A stretch of DNA of 64,000 nucleotides from Pseudomonas taetrolens (GTDB taxonomy: Bacteria > Pseudomonadota > Gammaproteobacteria > Pseudomonadales > Pseudomonadaceae), in assembly GCF_900475285.1 (NCBI RefSeq), contig NZ_LS483370.1:2246001-2310000 (forward strand). Direction: 5' to 3'. The translations under genes and the position numbers were made by a program. The stretch's first letter is position 1, and the number at the start of each line of letters is the position of its first letter. Under the pieces are notes generated by a model. It was not told the DNA's origin. It made no database searches and worked only from the letters and a program-made list of their open reading frames with translations. Below are positions 37,575-47,600 of the stretch, piece by piece.

Positions 37575-38809
37575 GTGATATTCAAGCCAAGCTATTGATC
37601 GTTGATGATCTGCCAGAGAACCTGCTGGCGCTCGAAGCGTTGATCAAGCGCGAGGATCGTACGGTCTACAAGGCGTTGTCTGCGGACGAGGCATTGTCAT
37701 TGCTGCTGCAACACGAGTTCGCGATCGCCATTCTTGACGTGCAAATGCCGGGGATGAATGGCTTTGAGCTGGCCGAACTGATGCGCGGCACGGAAAAAAC
37801 CAAAAACATCCCGATCGTTTTTGTCAGCGCTGCCGGGCGTGAGATGAACTATGCCTTCAAGGGCTATGAAAGCGGCGCCGTCGACTTTTTGCACAAGCCC
37901 CTGGATATCCATGCGGTCAAGAGCAAGGTCAATGTGTTCGTCGACCTTTATCGGCAGAGCAAGGCCTTGAAGCAACAGCTCGAGGCTCTGGAACAAAGCC
38001 GCCGAGAGCAGGAAACCCTGCTTGCGCAATTGCAGGTGACCCAGGGTGAGCTCGAGCATGCAATCCGCATGCGCGACGACTTCATGTCGATTGTCTCCCA
38101 TGAAGTCCGCACGCCGCTCAACGGGCTGATCCTGGAAACGCAGCTGCGCAAGATGCACCTGGCGCGGGACAACGCGGCTGCTTTTACCCTGGACAAGATG
38201 CAGGCGATGGTCGATCGCGACGAACGCCAGATCCAGAGCCTGATCCGCTTGATCGAAGACATGCTCGACGTGTCACGCATTCGTACCGGTAAACTGTCTA
38301 TCCGCCCGGTCGAATTTGACTTGTCGCGTGCGATAGGTAACTTGCTGGAAAGCTTTGCCCCGCAGATCAGTGCGGCGCACTCCAGCGTCAACTTTACGGC
38401 CGAACAGCCGGTGATCGGGCACTGGGACGAGTTCCGCATCGAGCAGGTGGTGTCGAACCTGCTTACCAATGCCTTGCGTTATGGTGCGAACAAGCCAATC
38501 GAAGTGTCGGTATATGCCGAAGGAGATTGCGCCGTGATCACTGTCCGCGACCAAGGCATCGGCATCAGCGAAGAGAACCAGCAGCGGGTCTTTCAGCAGT
38601 TCGAGCGGGTTTCAGCCAGTCATGTGACCGCCGGGCTAGGGCTGGGGCTGTTTATCTCCGAGCAGATCATTGCCGCTCACAGCGGAACGATTTCTGTGCA
38701 GAGCGCCCTGGGTGAGGGCGCGCTGTTCAAAGTGTGTCTGCCTCTGGTACAAACGAGCGCAACCTATGACGACGACCGCGGTCGTATGGGCAGCAATGAT
38801 ACCGATTAA
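37565..38809 (+). CDS. Receiver-histidine kinase fusion protein (REC-HisKA-HATPase)
   Basis: This 414-residue cytoplasmic protein has no membrane segment. A receiver domain comes first, with Asp58 in AILDVQMPGMNG and the lysine in DFLHKPLDI. A coiled coil links it to HisKA with His179 in SIVSHEVRTPLNG, and HATPase with NLLTNALRYG, DQGIGIS and GLGLGLFIS. The order suggests it is a relay step that receives phosphate, probably from the 32668 kinase, and adjusts its own kinase activity. It overlaps cheB by 10 bases and is followed at 10 bases by a response regulator. Confidence 0.92.
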   Translation: MLLSDIQAKLLIVDDLPENLLALEALIKREDRTVYKALSADEALSLLLQHEFAIAILDVQMPGMNGFELAELMRGTEKTKNIPIVFVSAAGREMNYAFKGYESGAVDFLHKPLDIHAVKSKVNVFVDLYRQSKALKQQLEALEQSRREQETLLAQLQVTQGELEHAIRMRDDFMSIVSHEVRTPLNGLILETQLRKMHLARDNAAAFTLDKMQAMVDRDERQIQSLIRLIEDMLDVSRIRTGKLSIRPVEFDLSRAIGNLLESFAPQISAAHSSVNFTAEQPVIGHWDEFRIEQVVSNLLTNALRYGANKPIEVSVYAEGDCAVITVRDQGIGISEENQQRVFQQFERVSASHVTAGLGLGLFISEQIIAAHSGTISVQSALGEGALFKVCLPLVQTSATYDDDRGRMGSNDTD

Positions 38810-38818
38810 GGTTTTCCC

Positions 38819-39196
38819 ATGAGTGAAGATGCACAAGATGTTGTTCTGATTGTCGAAGACGACCCCTCGATCCTGATGGTATTGAGCGCCTACCTGGCAG
38901 GTGAAGGCTACAGGGTTCTACAGGCTGAAAACGGTGAGCAGGCGTTCGAGATCCTGGCGAGCAAGCCGCATCTGGACTTGATGATCACTGATTTTCGATT
39001 GCCCGGAGGTATTTCCGGGGTGCAGATCGCTGAACCCGCGCTGAAGCTGCGGCCCGATCTGAAGGTGATTTTTATCAGTGGCTACCCCGCAGAAATTCGC
39101 GACACCGGTAGCCCCATTACCCTCACCGCACCTATTCTGGCCAAGCCTTTCGATCTCGATACCCTGCAAGCGAAGATCCGCAAACTACTGGCCTGA
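38819..39196 (+). CDS. Single-domain response regulator
   Basis: This 125-residue receiver has IVEDDPS, Asp58 in MITDFRLPGG, FISGYPAE and the lysine in ILAKPFDLD. There is no output domain. It is the last gene of the kinase-cheR-cheB-kinase operon and may be its phospho-sink or final shuttle. Its stop lies only 2 bases from the stop of the convergent kinase gene. Confidence 0.9.
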   Translation: MSEDAQDVVLIVEDDPSILMVLSAYLAGEGYRVLQAENGEQAFEILASKPHLDLMITDFRLPGGISGVQIAEPALKLRPDLKVIFISGYPAEIRDTGSPITLTAPILAKPFDLDTLQAKIRKLLA

Positions 39197-39198
39197 GG

Positions 39199-40872
39199 TC
39201 ATTGGCGGGGGAGCATTTCGTTGACCTTGGCCGTGAGTCGCTCGAGGGTGAACGGCTTGCTCAGCAAATGCATGCCAGGCGCCAGGAACCCGCTGTGCAC
39301 GGTGGCTTGCCGCGCGTAGCCGGTGATGAAAAGGATGGTCAGATCCGGCCGAACCTGGCGGCTCATATCGGCCAGCTGTCGGCCGCTGATTCCGGGCAGG
39401 CCGACATCGCTGATCATCAGGTCAATCGGCTGAGCCGACTCGATCACAGGCAGTGCGCTGTCGGCATCCATGGCGCTGAACACCTTGAATCCCTGATCGC
39501 ACAGCACTTGCGTCACCACTTCTCGCACGGCCGCATCGTCTTCGACCAGCAGCACTGTTTTTTCGGCACCGAGGGCCGGTGGTGCTGGCAGCGTACTGTC
39601 CGCCTCGCTGTGTTGTGGAGCAGTCTTGAGCCTTGGCAGATACAGCATGACCGTCGTCCCCAACGATTCCTGGCTTTCGATGCTGACATGGCCACGTGAT
39701 TGCTTGCAGAACCCGTAAATCATCGACAGCCCGAGCCCTGTCCCCTGACCGATGCCTTTTGTGGTGAAAAAGGGGTCAAAAGCGTGCTTGAGGACATTCT
39801 GTGGCATGCCATGACCATTGTCTGACACGTTCAGCACAACGTAGTCGCCAGGGGTGAGGTGCGCGCGGCTCTCGCAAAAGGCAGGGTCCAGGTGTTGATT
39901 GGACGCTGTGATCGTGAATTGCCCACCGTGCGGCATCGCATCACAGGCGTTCGACACAAGGTGCAGCAACGCGTTTTCAAGTTGCAGCGGGTCAATTTCG
40001 GCCGTCCACAGACACTCGGTGCTCCCCAGACACAACTCGATATTGTCTGCCAGATGATTCTGCAGGGGCACACGCATGCCCTGCAGCCAGTCATTCATGG
40101 CCACTGGCTTGGAATCCAGTGGCTGGTTCCGAGCAAATGCCAGCAGGCGATGAGTCAAACCCGCCGCCCGGTTGGCGGAAGTGATGCCCAAATCGATCAA
40201 CTTGTCGAGGTCATCGGTTTTCCCCCGGGCCAAGCGTCTGCGCAACAATTCAAGGCTGCCGATGATTCCTGCCAGCATGTTATTGAAATCATGGGCGATG
40301 CCGCCTGCAAGCTGACCGACTGCTTCCAAATGGGTATGCAGCAGATTTTCATCCTGCCTTTGTGTCAAATCTAATGGGGTACTTTCTTTTTTATCAATGG
40401 CTTGCAGCATATTGTTAAGCTGGTTTTGATGTTCGGTCAGCACCATGGAACAGTCTCTGGACGCATATTGCCTGCGACGAGCGCGCACTGCGTTCTGCAC
40501 CAGACTGCTGAAGGTTGTTCGGGACCATGGCGCTTCAATGATGGTCAGGTTACCCAGTTGCTCACTTAATGCCTGGACTTGGGAGGGGCTTAGACCTTGT
40601 TGCGGGGCGAGCACGATGACAGGCAGATCTGACCAAGGGGGCTGCTGATTGAGGAAGGTGAGCAGTGGGTCAAGCAGGGAGGCCTGAGCCGGCATCACGG
40701 CGATGACCAGAACGCCCGCGCCGATGCGGAGTTCGTGGAGCAAGGGCTCCATGCCCGTCACGCAATGGCTGCTCTCACCGGCCGCTTCGAGCCATTGCAG
40801 ATGAACGGCACTGTCCGGGCCAGGAGGCGCAAACACCAGCGCGCGCTCTTCGATAGGGCCACATGCAATCAC
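39199..40872 (-). CDS. Hybrid sensor histidine kinase with C-terminal receiver
   Basis: It starts at GTG 40872 (557 residues). The N-terminal 130 residues look like a degenerate receiver that lacks a clear phospho-aspartate (VLVIAVMPAQASLLDP). A HisKA domain follows with His194 in GGIAHDFNNMLAG, the type with an F-N-N after the histidine, then HATPase (HLVSNACDAM, DNGHGMP, GTGLGLSMI) and a receiver with Asp489 in MISDVGLPGISG. There is no membrane segment, so it is cytoplasmic. It converges with the response regulator at 38819. Confidence 0.9.
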   Translation of the reverse strand: MIACGPIEERALVFAPPGPDSAVHLQWLEAAGESSHCVTGMEPLLHELRIGAGVLVIAVMPAQASLLDPLLTFLNQQPPWSDLPVIVLAPQQGLSPSQVQALSEQLGNLTIIEAPWSRTTFSSLVQNAVRARRRQYASRDCSMVLTEHQNQLNNMLQAIDKKESTPLDLTQRQDENLLHTHLEAVGQLAGGIAHDFNNMLAGIIGSLELLRRRLARGKTDDLDKLIDLGITSANRAAGLTHRLLAFARNQPLDSKPVAMNDWLQGMRVPLQNHLADNIELCLGSTECLWTAEIDPLQLENALLHLVSNACDAMPHGGQFTITASNQHLDPAFCESRAHLTPGDYVVLNVSDNGHGMPQNVLKHAFDPFFTTKGIGQGTGLGLSMIYGFCKQSRGHVSIESQESLGTTVMLYLPRLKTAPQHSEADSTLPAPPALGAEKTVLLVEDDAAVREVVTQVLCDQGFKVFSAMDADSALPVIESAQPIDLMISDVGLPGISGRQLADMSRQVRPDLTILFITGYARQATVHSGFLAPGMHLLSKPFTLERLTAKVNEMLPRQ

Positions 40873-41032
40873 AGAATCTACCGCCTTTTGTCACGGGTTT
40901 ATAACCTGAAGCCACGCACACGTGGTTATAGGTCTTGACCGTGGGGCCAGGCAGCGGTTCAACCTGTTCTGAAAAATATTCAAATGGCTGTGAAAGGCCT
41001 TATTGAATACTTTTTTGAGTACGTAAGGCCGG

Positions 41033-42088
41033 CTAAAGCCCTTGTTGCAAGGCAGGGTCATCCGGATTCTGTTGTTCCAGTTGCGCCAGCAACACCTGGA
41101 CATTTTGCAGCTGCCCGGCTTGTTTCCAGTAGTTGATCAACAACACCCGGGCCTTGCGATTGGCAGGCTGACGCAGCAGCAGCTCTTCCAGTTGGCGCTG
41201 AGCGGCTTCCAGTTGTTCGAGGTCATGCAGTGCGACAGCCAGTTTGTAGCGATAGTCACTGTTATCGGGTTCCAGCTCGACGGCTTTGGCCAACCCCAGC
41301 AATGCATATTCTGTTTGGTCATGGTTAAGCAGCCAGATACCGAGTGCGTGTTGTAGATAAGCCGAGTCCGGATGTTTCTCCAGTTGCCTGGCCAGTAATT
41401 GGCGCGCTTGATCGGACTGGCCGCGCTTTTCCAGCAGTTCGACCTGAGCCACCACCGCTTTGAGGTTGTCCGGTTCCAGGGCCGTGACCTTCTCCAGGGC
41501 GTCCTGGGCCTTGTCCAGCTGACCTTCATGCAGATACAGGCGAGCGAGCTGACCTTGTGCCTGAGGGTTGTCCGGCTGGGTGATCAGCGCGCGTTCGTAT
41601 TCATCGATCACCTGCTGCAAGGGGGCGAAATAAAGCCCTTGTTCATCAGGGGAAAGCCCCAGCAAGGCGTTGGCGGCGGCAAAGCGTACGCGTTGTTCGG
41701 CATCATCGAGCAATGGCCCCAGCAGCAGCGTGCGCTGAGCGTTGGGCACCAGGCCGACAATGCTCTGAATGGCGGCTTCACGTACCAGCGGCGAGGGGTG
41801 CAGTAAATCGGCATCCGCCAGTTTCAGCGCCTGCGGGCTCGGATAATTGGGCAGCTCTGCATGCAGGCCGGCCCGGCGACTGTCGGAAAGATCAGTGCGT
41901 GCCAGTTGCTGATACAGCACGCGGGCAGCCCCTGGCTGGCCGTTGTGCGCGAGCTCCAGGGCCTGGGCATAGTTGTAGCTGACGGTCGGGGAGGTGACTG
42001 AAGGGGCTGGCCGCATCCCATACCACAGGCCAGCCGCGACCAGCGCAGACAGAAGACTTAGAACCAGATAGCGGCGAGGCTGGGTCAT
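41033..42088 (-). CDS. Membrane-anchored HEAT/TPR repeat protein
   Basis: The ATG at 42088 (MTQPRRYLVLSLLSALVAAGLW) starts with a basic N-terminus and one transmembrane helix; 351 residues. Residues of about 90-160 look HEAT-like (SPLVREAAIQSIVGL, EQRVRFAAANALLGL). The rest is a series of TPR units such as QAQGQLARLYLHEGQLDKAQ and DSAYLQHALGIWLLN. It probably extends into the periplasm as a scaffold protein. The repeats give no specific function. The gene stands alone between the kinase and a low-GC gap. Confidence 0.8.
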   Translation of the reverse strand: MTQPRRYLVLSLLSALVAAGLWYGMRPAPSVTSPTVSYNYAQALELAHNGQPGAARVLYQQLARTDLSDSRRAGLHAELPNYPSPQALKLADADLLHPSPLVREAAIQSIVGLVPNAQRTLLLGPLLDDAEQRVRFAAANALLGLSPDEQGLYFAPLQQVIDEYERALITQPDNPQAQGQLARLYLHEGQLDKAQDALEKVTALEPDNLKAVVAQVELLEKRGQSDQARQLLARQLEKHPDSAYLQHALGIWLLNHDQTEYALLGLAKAVELEPDNSDYRYKLAVALHDLEQLEAAQRQLEELLLRQPANRKARVLLINYWKQAGQLQNVQVLLAQLEQQNPDDPALQQGL

Positions 42089-42694
42089 GCAATATCCAGA
42101 AACAGGCGAGCCTAAAGGCTGCAAGCTTCGACCAGCGGGAAGGTTGAAGCAAGCCCTATGTACGCGGTGAGTGTCACCCCTGACGCGGTACAGACAGCAC
42201 GCCCCATAAAAGCGCTTCATGGATTACCGCAAAACACGCTGGCAATCTCGACTTCGAAGATTTGATGAAAGGGGGGAAGAACATGTCTCTGGCGGTTGTC
42301 CTTGCTAGGGTTTTTCCACGAAAGACACAAGGCTTTTTCGTTGCCGGAAGGGTCTTAAAGATACATGAATGGGCGGAATTTCAGGGGGCTTTACAGAGTC
42401 AAAGTTCTTGTCTCGAGAACGGAAAACTCAGTATCCATGATGTTGACAAACGCCCGGCGTCAGTCAAGTTTAAGATGGTTATAGCGCAGGCGTATTTAAG
42501 GGGGTTGTTGGGGGGGATTGAGAAGTCAGGGGGGGAACGATAGTAGCGCGAGTGCAGTTTTCTAAACGTCAATATCAAGACTGACCTCGATCACCTCAGC
42601 ACCCCCTTGATTGTTTGAACCGTCGTCATGGGTTTATATAAAAAAGCCCTCGTTAAACGAGGGCCTGGCGCGGGCGTTGCTGCCGGGTCGGGTC
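42089..42694. other. Intergenic stretch of about 600 bases, G-run rich, no convincing gene
   Basis: Its middle part (42240-42545) has several runs of six or more G and lower GC than the neighbours. One frame, ATG 42283 to 42543, has a GGGGGGAAG ribosome-binding-like stretch, but uses many codons that are rare in Pseudomonas (AGG, ATA, CGA, TTA). I do not call it a gene. The last 60 bases hold a terminator for DUF2790. Confidence 0.5.
42636..42666 (-). terminator. Rho-independent terminator of the DUF2790 gene
   Basis: On the minus strand GCCCTCG-TTTAA-CGAGGGC is followed by TTTTTT. It lies about 30 bases after the DUF2790 stop. Confidence 0.85.
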
Positions 42695-42949
42695 TTAGCC
42701 GTTGGAGCAGCCGTTGCCCATGACGCGGTATTCGAGTATGTGGCGCTGGCCTTGGTGGTCTTCATAGGTCATTTGTGCTGGTACCACGTCGCATACATCG
42801 GCAGCCGGTGACACGCTGATGACTTTGGCAATGTCGAGGTCAGTGGCGTAAGTGTAGTGTTCAACTTCAAGTTGCTGGGCAACTTTAAGTTCATCGGCAG
42901 CGGCCAGTGTTGAGAAACCAATCAATGCAAGTGCAATCAAACATTTCAT
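42695..42949 (-). CDS. DUF2790 family small periplasmic protein
   Basis: The ATG at 42949 starts a signal peptide (MKCLIALALIGFSTLAAADE) with AAGG upstream; 84 residues. The mature part has the DUF2790 signature: HYTYATDLDIAKVIS, DVCDVVPAQMTYEDHQGQRH and EYRVMGNGCSNG, with two cysteines that could form a disulfide. The function is unknown. The family is common in Pseudomonas as paralogues. A short frame lies 20 bases upstream on the same strand. Confidence 0.88.
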   Translation of the reverse strand: MKCLIALALIGFSTLAAADELKVAQQLEVEHYTYATDLDIAKVISVSPAADVCDVVPAQMTYEDHQGQRHILEYRVMGNGCSNG

Positions 42950-42969
42950 CTTGGATAACCTTAAAACAA

Positions 42970-43086
42970 TCACGAATCACTGACTTCAATTGCCGGACGG
43001 GCGGGAGAAGTTGTTGCACTGTTGGGTGCTGTAGTGCAACACGAAGTACCGTGCCCTGTTTCAATGCAGTAGCGAGGGATGAACAT
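42970..43086 (-). CDS. Possible 38-residue cysteine-containing peptide
   Basis: The frame begins MFIPRYCIETGHGTSCC at 43086, after AGAGGGG as a possible ribosome-binding site, and ends 20 bases before the DUF2790 start. I recognise no family. It may be a leader-like or small coding gene, or chance. It takes up part of the 317-base gap 42950-43266, whose other end holds the oprN terminator. Confidence 0.25.
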   Translation of the reverse strand: MFIPRYCIETGHGTSCCTTAPNSATTSPARPAIEVSDS

Positions 43087-43192
43087 AGAATACCCCTCTG
43101 AAACATTGATTAAAGTCAAAAGATCGCCAAGCAGTCTTTCCGGATTGGTAACAATGCGCGCTGTTGGCAGGGCAAGAGCGGGTGAGCGCAAT

Positions 43193-43226
43193 AAAAAAAG
43201 CCCCGCGACCGAATGAGCGCGGGGCT
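43193..43226 (-). terminator. Rho-independent terminator of mexEF-oprN
   Basis: On the minus strand AGCCCCGCG and CGCGGGGCT form a 9-base stem followed by TTTTTTT. A smaller GGTTGG/CCAACC hairpin lies between it and the oprN stop. Confidence 0.9.
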
Positions 43227-43266
43227 AAAAATGGTTGGTTGCGGCCAACCAAAGGAGCTCTTTACA

Positions 43267-44676
43267 TCAATGGGCGATGGCTACCGCCTCAGGCTGCCAG
43301 CCGCCGCCCAAGGCTTTGTAGATGGCGACGACGCCGCGATACAGCTCGACCTCGGCCTGGGCCTGACTGTCTTCGGCCGCCAGGCGCTCGCGCTGGGCAT
43401 CAAGCAGGACCAGAAAGTCCACCGTGCCCTCGCGGTAGCGGATAGCCGCCAAATCGGCCGCCGTGCGGCTTGATTCACTTTGGCGGATCAACGAAACCAG
43501 TCGTTGCTGGCGTTTGCCATAGTCACTGAAGGCGTTCTCCGACTCTTCAAGGGCCAGCAATACCTGCTGCTCGTAACTGGCCAATGCGCCTTCAGCCTCG
43601 GCATCAGCCCCACGCAGACGTGCACGAACGCTGCCCAGGTCGAACGCCGGCCAGGTGATGCGCGGGCCGAGAGCCCAGGCATTGGCCGCAGCCGAACCGA
43701 TTTGTGAGCCGCGTCCGGCAGTGAAACCAAGGAAGCCGCTGAGGCTGACCCGAGGGAACAAGTCGGCTTTGGCCACCCCGATGCGCGCGGTGGCTGCAGC
43801 CAGTTTGCGTTCGGCGCTCAGGATGTCCGGACGCCGTTGCAGCAAGTCACCCGGGTTACCGATATTCAATGCCTTGGCGATGGCCGGCAGTTGAGCCGGG
43901 CTCAAGTCCACGCTCAGTTTTTCGGGACGCTCACCGAGTAAGGTGGCGATGCGGTTGCGCTGGCGGACCTGTACCGCTTGCAGTTGCGGCACGCTGGCTT
44001 CAACGGCAGCCAGGCGAGCATCCGCCCGCATCACATCCAATTGATCGCCGACGCCCGCATCACGCAGGCTTTCGGTGATGGTTTTGGAGTCTTGCTGGTT
44101 TTTCAGGTTGGCCAGGGCAATCTGCTCGCGCAATTGCGCACCCCGCAGTTCACCGTAGGCATCCACCAGTTCGGCAATCATCGTGACTTGCAGTTGGTAC
44201 AAATCCGCTGCAGCCACCTGCTCATCGGCGTCGCTGGCTTCCAGTTGGCGCTGGATACGGCCGAACAGGTCGATTTCCCATGCCATGTCCAGGCCCAGAT
44301 CGTAGCGCTCACTGTTGACACGCTGTTCGGTCTGGCCCGGAATCTGGCCCTTGCCCACATCGCTGCTGGCACGGCTGGTAATGGTCGGCATGAGGTCATT
44401 GCTGACGTCGTCGCGAATTGCCCGGGCAGCCCGCAGACGGGCAAAGGCCACACGCAATTCGCGGTTACCGGTCAGCGAACGGGTCACCAGCTGGTTGAGG
44501 GTCGGGTCGTCGAACTGCTGCCACCAGATCCCTTCAAAATGCGCCCGGTCAAAGCCCTTGAGGTTGTCGGCACTGATCTGCGCCGGTTCCGTCTTGGGCG
44601 TTGTGTAGTCCGGGCCGACGACGCAGGCACTCAAGGCCAGCACCAACAGGCTCGGGAGGAAGACTTTAGGGATCAT
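43267..44676 (-). CDS. oprN: RND efflux outer-membrane factor lipoprotein, OprN-like
   Basis: This 469-residue protein has a lipoprotein signal with the cysteine at residue 18 (LLVLALSAC). It has two OEP repeats typical of the TolC/OprM fold (FARLRAARAIRDDVSN and LDVMRADARLAAVEASV in the first half, RQSESSRTAADLAAIRYREG in the second). It forms the outer-membrane duct for the MexE-MexF pump. It overlaps the mexF stop by 4 bases and is the last gene of the operon, with a terminator after it. Confidence 0.92.
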   Translation of the reverse strand: MIPKVFLPSLLVLALSACVVGPDYTTPKTEPAQISADNLKGFDRAHFEGIWWQQFDDPTLNQLVTRSLTGNRELRVAFARLRAARAIRDDVSNDLMPTITSRASSDVGKGQIPGQTEQRVNSERYDLGLDMAWEIDLFGRIQRQLEASDADEQVAAADLYQLQVTMIAELVDAYGELRGAQLREQIALANLKNQQDSKTITESLRDAGVGDQLDVMRADARLAAVEASVPQLQAVQVRQRNRIATLLGERPEKLSVDLSPAQLPAIAKALNIGNPGDLLQRRPDILSAERKLAAATARIGVAKADLFPRVSLSGFLGFTAGRGSQIGSAAANAWALGPRITWPAFDLGSVRARLRGADAEAEGALASYEQQVLLALEESENAFSDYGKRQQRLVSLIRQSESSRTAADLAAIRYREGTVDFLVLLDAQRERLAAEDSQAQAEVELYRGVVAIYKALGGGWQPEAVAIAH

Positions 44677-47600
44677 TGCTGCGACTCCAACTTCAAGTGC
44701 CTGGCCGCTTTGCGGGCTTCGTTGCGCTCCACGTAGCGGCGGATCAATACATAGAACACCGGGGTCAGCATCAGGCCGAAAAAGGTCACCCCGAGCATCC
44801 CGGAGAACACCGCAACACCCATCGCATGGCGCATTTCAGCACCGGCACCGCTGGAGAACACCAGAGGGACCACGCCCATGATGAAGGCGAAGGAGGTCAT
44901 CAGGATCGGCCGCAGACGCAGGCGGCAGGCTTCCAACACCGCTGCCAGCGGGTCGAGGCCTTCCTCTTGTTTATCCTTGGCGAACTCGACAATCAAAATC
45001 GCGTTCTTGCACGCCAACCCCACCAGTACGATCAAGCCGATCTGGGTGAAGATGTTGTTGTCTCCCCCCGACAGGATGACCCCGGTAATCGCCGACAACA
45101 GAGTCATCGGTACGATCAGGATGACCGCCAGCGGCAGGCTCCAGCTCTCGTATTGAGCCGCCAGTACCAGGAATGCCAGCAGCACGCACAGCGGGAACAC
45201 GAACAGCGCAGTGTTGCCCGAGAGGATTTGCTGGTACGTCAGCTCCGTCCACTCGTAGGTCATGCCGTTGGGCAGCTCTTCCTTCAGCAGTTTTTCAATG
45301 GCGGCTTCTGCCTGGCCCGAGCTGTAGCCCGGTGCTGCGGCACCGTTGATTTCAGCGGTCACGAAGCCGTTGTAATGCATCACCCGATCCGGACCGGCGG
45401 TGTCGCTGATCTTGATAAAGGTGGCCAGCGGGATCATCTCGCCCTTGTTGTTGCGCACTTTCAGTTGGCCAATCTGCTCAGGCTCCAGACGGAACTGCTG
45501 CTCGGCTTGAACATTGACCTGATAAGTACGCCCGAAGCGGTTGAAATCGTTGGCATACAGCGAACCCAGGTAGATCTGCAGGGTGTCGAAGATGTCACTG
45601 ATTGCGACGCCGTGGGTCTTGGCCTTTTCACGGTCGATAGCGGCATCGACCTGAGGCACGTTGACCTGATAGCTGGTGAACAACCCGGCCAGTTCCGGCA
45701 CGTTGTGGCTCTTGGCGATGACGTTCTGCACTTCTTTGTACAGGGCGTCATAACCCAGGCCGGCCCGGTCTTCGACCTGCAGGCGGAAACCGCCAATGGT
45801 GCCCAGGCCTTGTACCGGCGGTGGCGGGAAGATCGCGATGTAGGCTTCCTGAATGTCCGCGTACTGGGCATTCAGCGTGGCCGCAATCGCCGCGGCAGAC
45901 TGGCTCGGGTCTTTACGCTGATCGAAGTCCTTGAGGGCCACGAACACGATGCCGCTGTTCGGGCTGTTGGTGAAACCGTTGATCGACAGCCCCGGGAAAG
46001 CGATGGAGTTGGCCACCCCCGGTTGCTTGAGGGCGAGCTCGGACATGCGCTTGATCACGTCTTCGCTGCGGTCCAGGCTTGCGGCGTCCGGCAGTTGGGC
46101 AAAGGCCACCAGGTATTGCTTGTCCTGGGGTGGCACGAAACCGGTCGGGGTGTTGGCAAAGCCGAGCCAGGTCAGGGCCATTAAGCCCGCGTACAGCAGC
46201 ATGGCGATGCCGCTGCCGCGAATGATCCGGCGAACTGCACCGACATAGCCGTGGCTGGCCTTTTCGAAGAAGCGGTTGAACGGGCGGAACAACCAGCCGC
46301 CGAACAAGCGATCGAGCAGGCGGGTGAAACGGTCCTTGGGCGCATGATGGCCTTTGAGCAGGACGGCTGCCAGTGCCGGGGACAAGGTCAGCGAGTTGAA
46401 CGCTGAAATCACGGTGGAAATGGCAATGGTCAGCGCGAACTGCTTATAGAACTGCCCGGTGAGGCCCGAGATGAAGGCCGCCGGAATAAATACGGCGCAC
46501 AGCACCAGCGCCGTGGCGATGATCGGCCCGGTCACTTCCCGCATTGCCCGCTTGGTGGCATCCACCGGGTTGAGTCCCAGTTCGATGTTCCGCTCGACGT
46601 TTTCCACCACCACGATCGCATCGTCGACCACGATCCCGATGGCCAGCACCAGGCCGAACAACGACAGGGCATTGAGCGAGAAACCGAACATGTGCATCAC
46701 GGCAAACGTACCGATCAGCGAAACCGGAACCGCAACCAACGGAATGATCGAGGCACGCCAGGTCTGCAGGAACAGGATGACAACCAGTACCACCAGGATC
46801 AGTGCTTCAAACAGGGTATGAATGACCGCTTCGATCGAGCCCCGGACAAAGATGGTCGGGTCATAGACGATCTCGAAATCCATGCCTTCCGGGAAGCTCT
46901 GCTTAAGCTCGGTCATTTTTGCCCGGACATCGTTGGAGATGTCGATGGCATTGGAGCCCGGACGCTGGAAGATCGGGATCGCCACGGCCGGCTGATTGTT
47001 GAGCAAGGAGCGCAGTGCGTATTGGCTGGACCCCAGCTCCACCCGGGCGATGTCCTTGAGGCGAGTGATCTGGCCATCATCCCCGGAGCGGATGATGATG
47101 TTTTCAAATTCCTCTTCAGAAACCAGGCGGCCTTGGGTGTTCACTGACAACTGGAAGCTGGTGGCGCTGGGGGCAGGCGGGGCGCCCAGGGCACCGGCAG
47201 CCACCTGACGGTTCTGCTCGCGAATGGCGGTGACCACATCGGTTGCGGTCAGGTTGCGTGAAGCGGTTTTGTTTGGATCGAGCCATACCCGCAGCGAGTA
47301 GTCGCCCATGCCGAACAGCTGCACGTCGCCCACGCCACCGAGTCGCGCCAGTTCATCCTTGATGTTGAGAATGGCGTAGTTCGACAGGTACAGCATGTCG
47401 TAGCGCTGATCCGGCGAGGTCAAGTGCACCACCATGGTCAGGTCGGGGGAGGCCTTGTCCACGGTAATGCCGATGCGCGTCACCTCTTCCGGCAGCTTGG
47501 GCTGGGTCCGGGTGACACGGTTTTGCACCTGAACCTGTGCGTTGTCCAGGTCGGTACCCAGAGCAAAGGTGATGGTCAGGGTGATTTTGCCGTCAGCGGT

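Noticed and set aside
42262..42543. 93-codon frame with a good ribosome-binding-like stretch
   Set aside because: Rare codons for Pseudomonas (AGG, ATA, CGA, TTA) are frequent, no family is recognised, and the G-runs explain the apparent ribosome-binding site. Kept only as a note in the gap entry.
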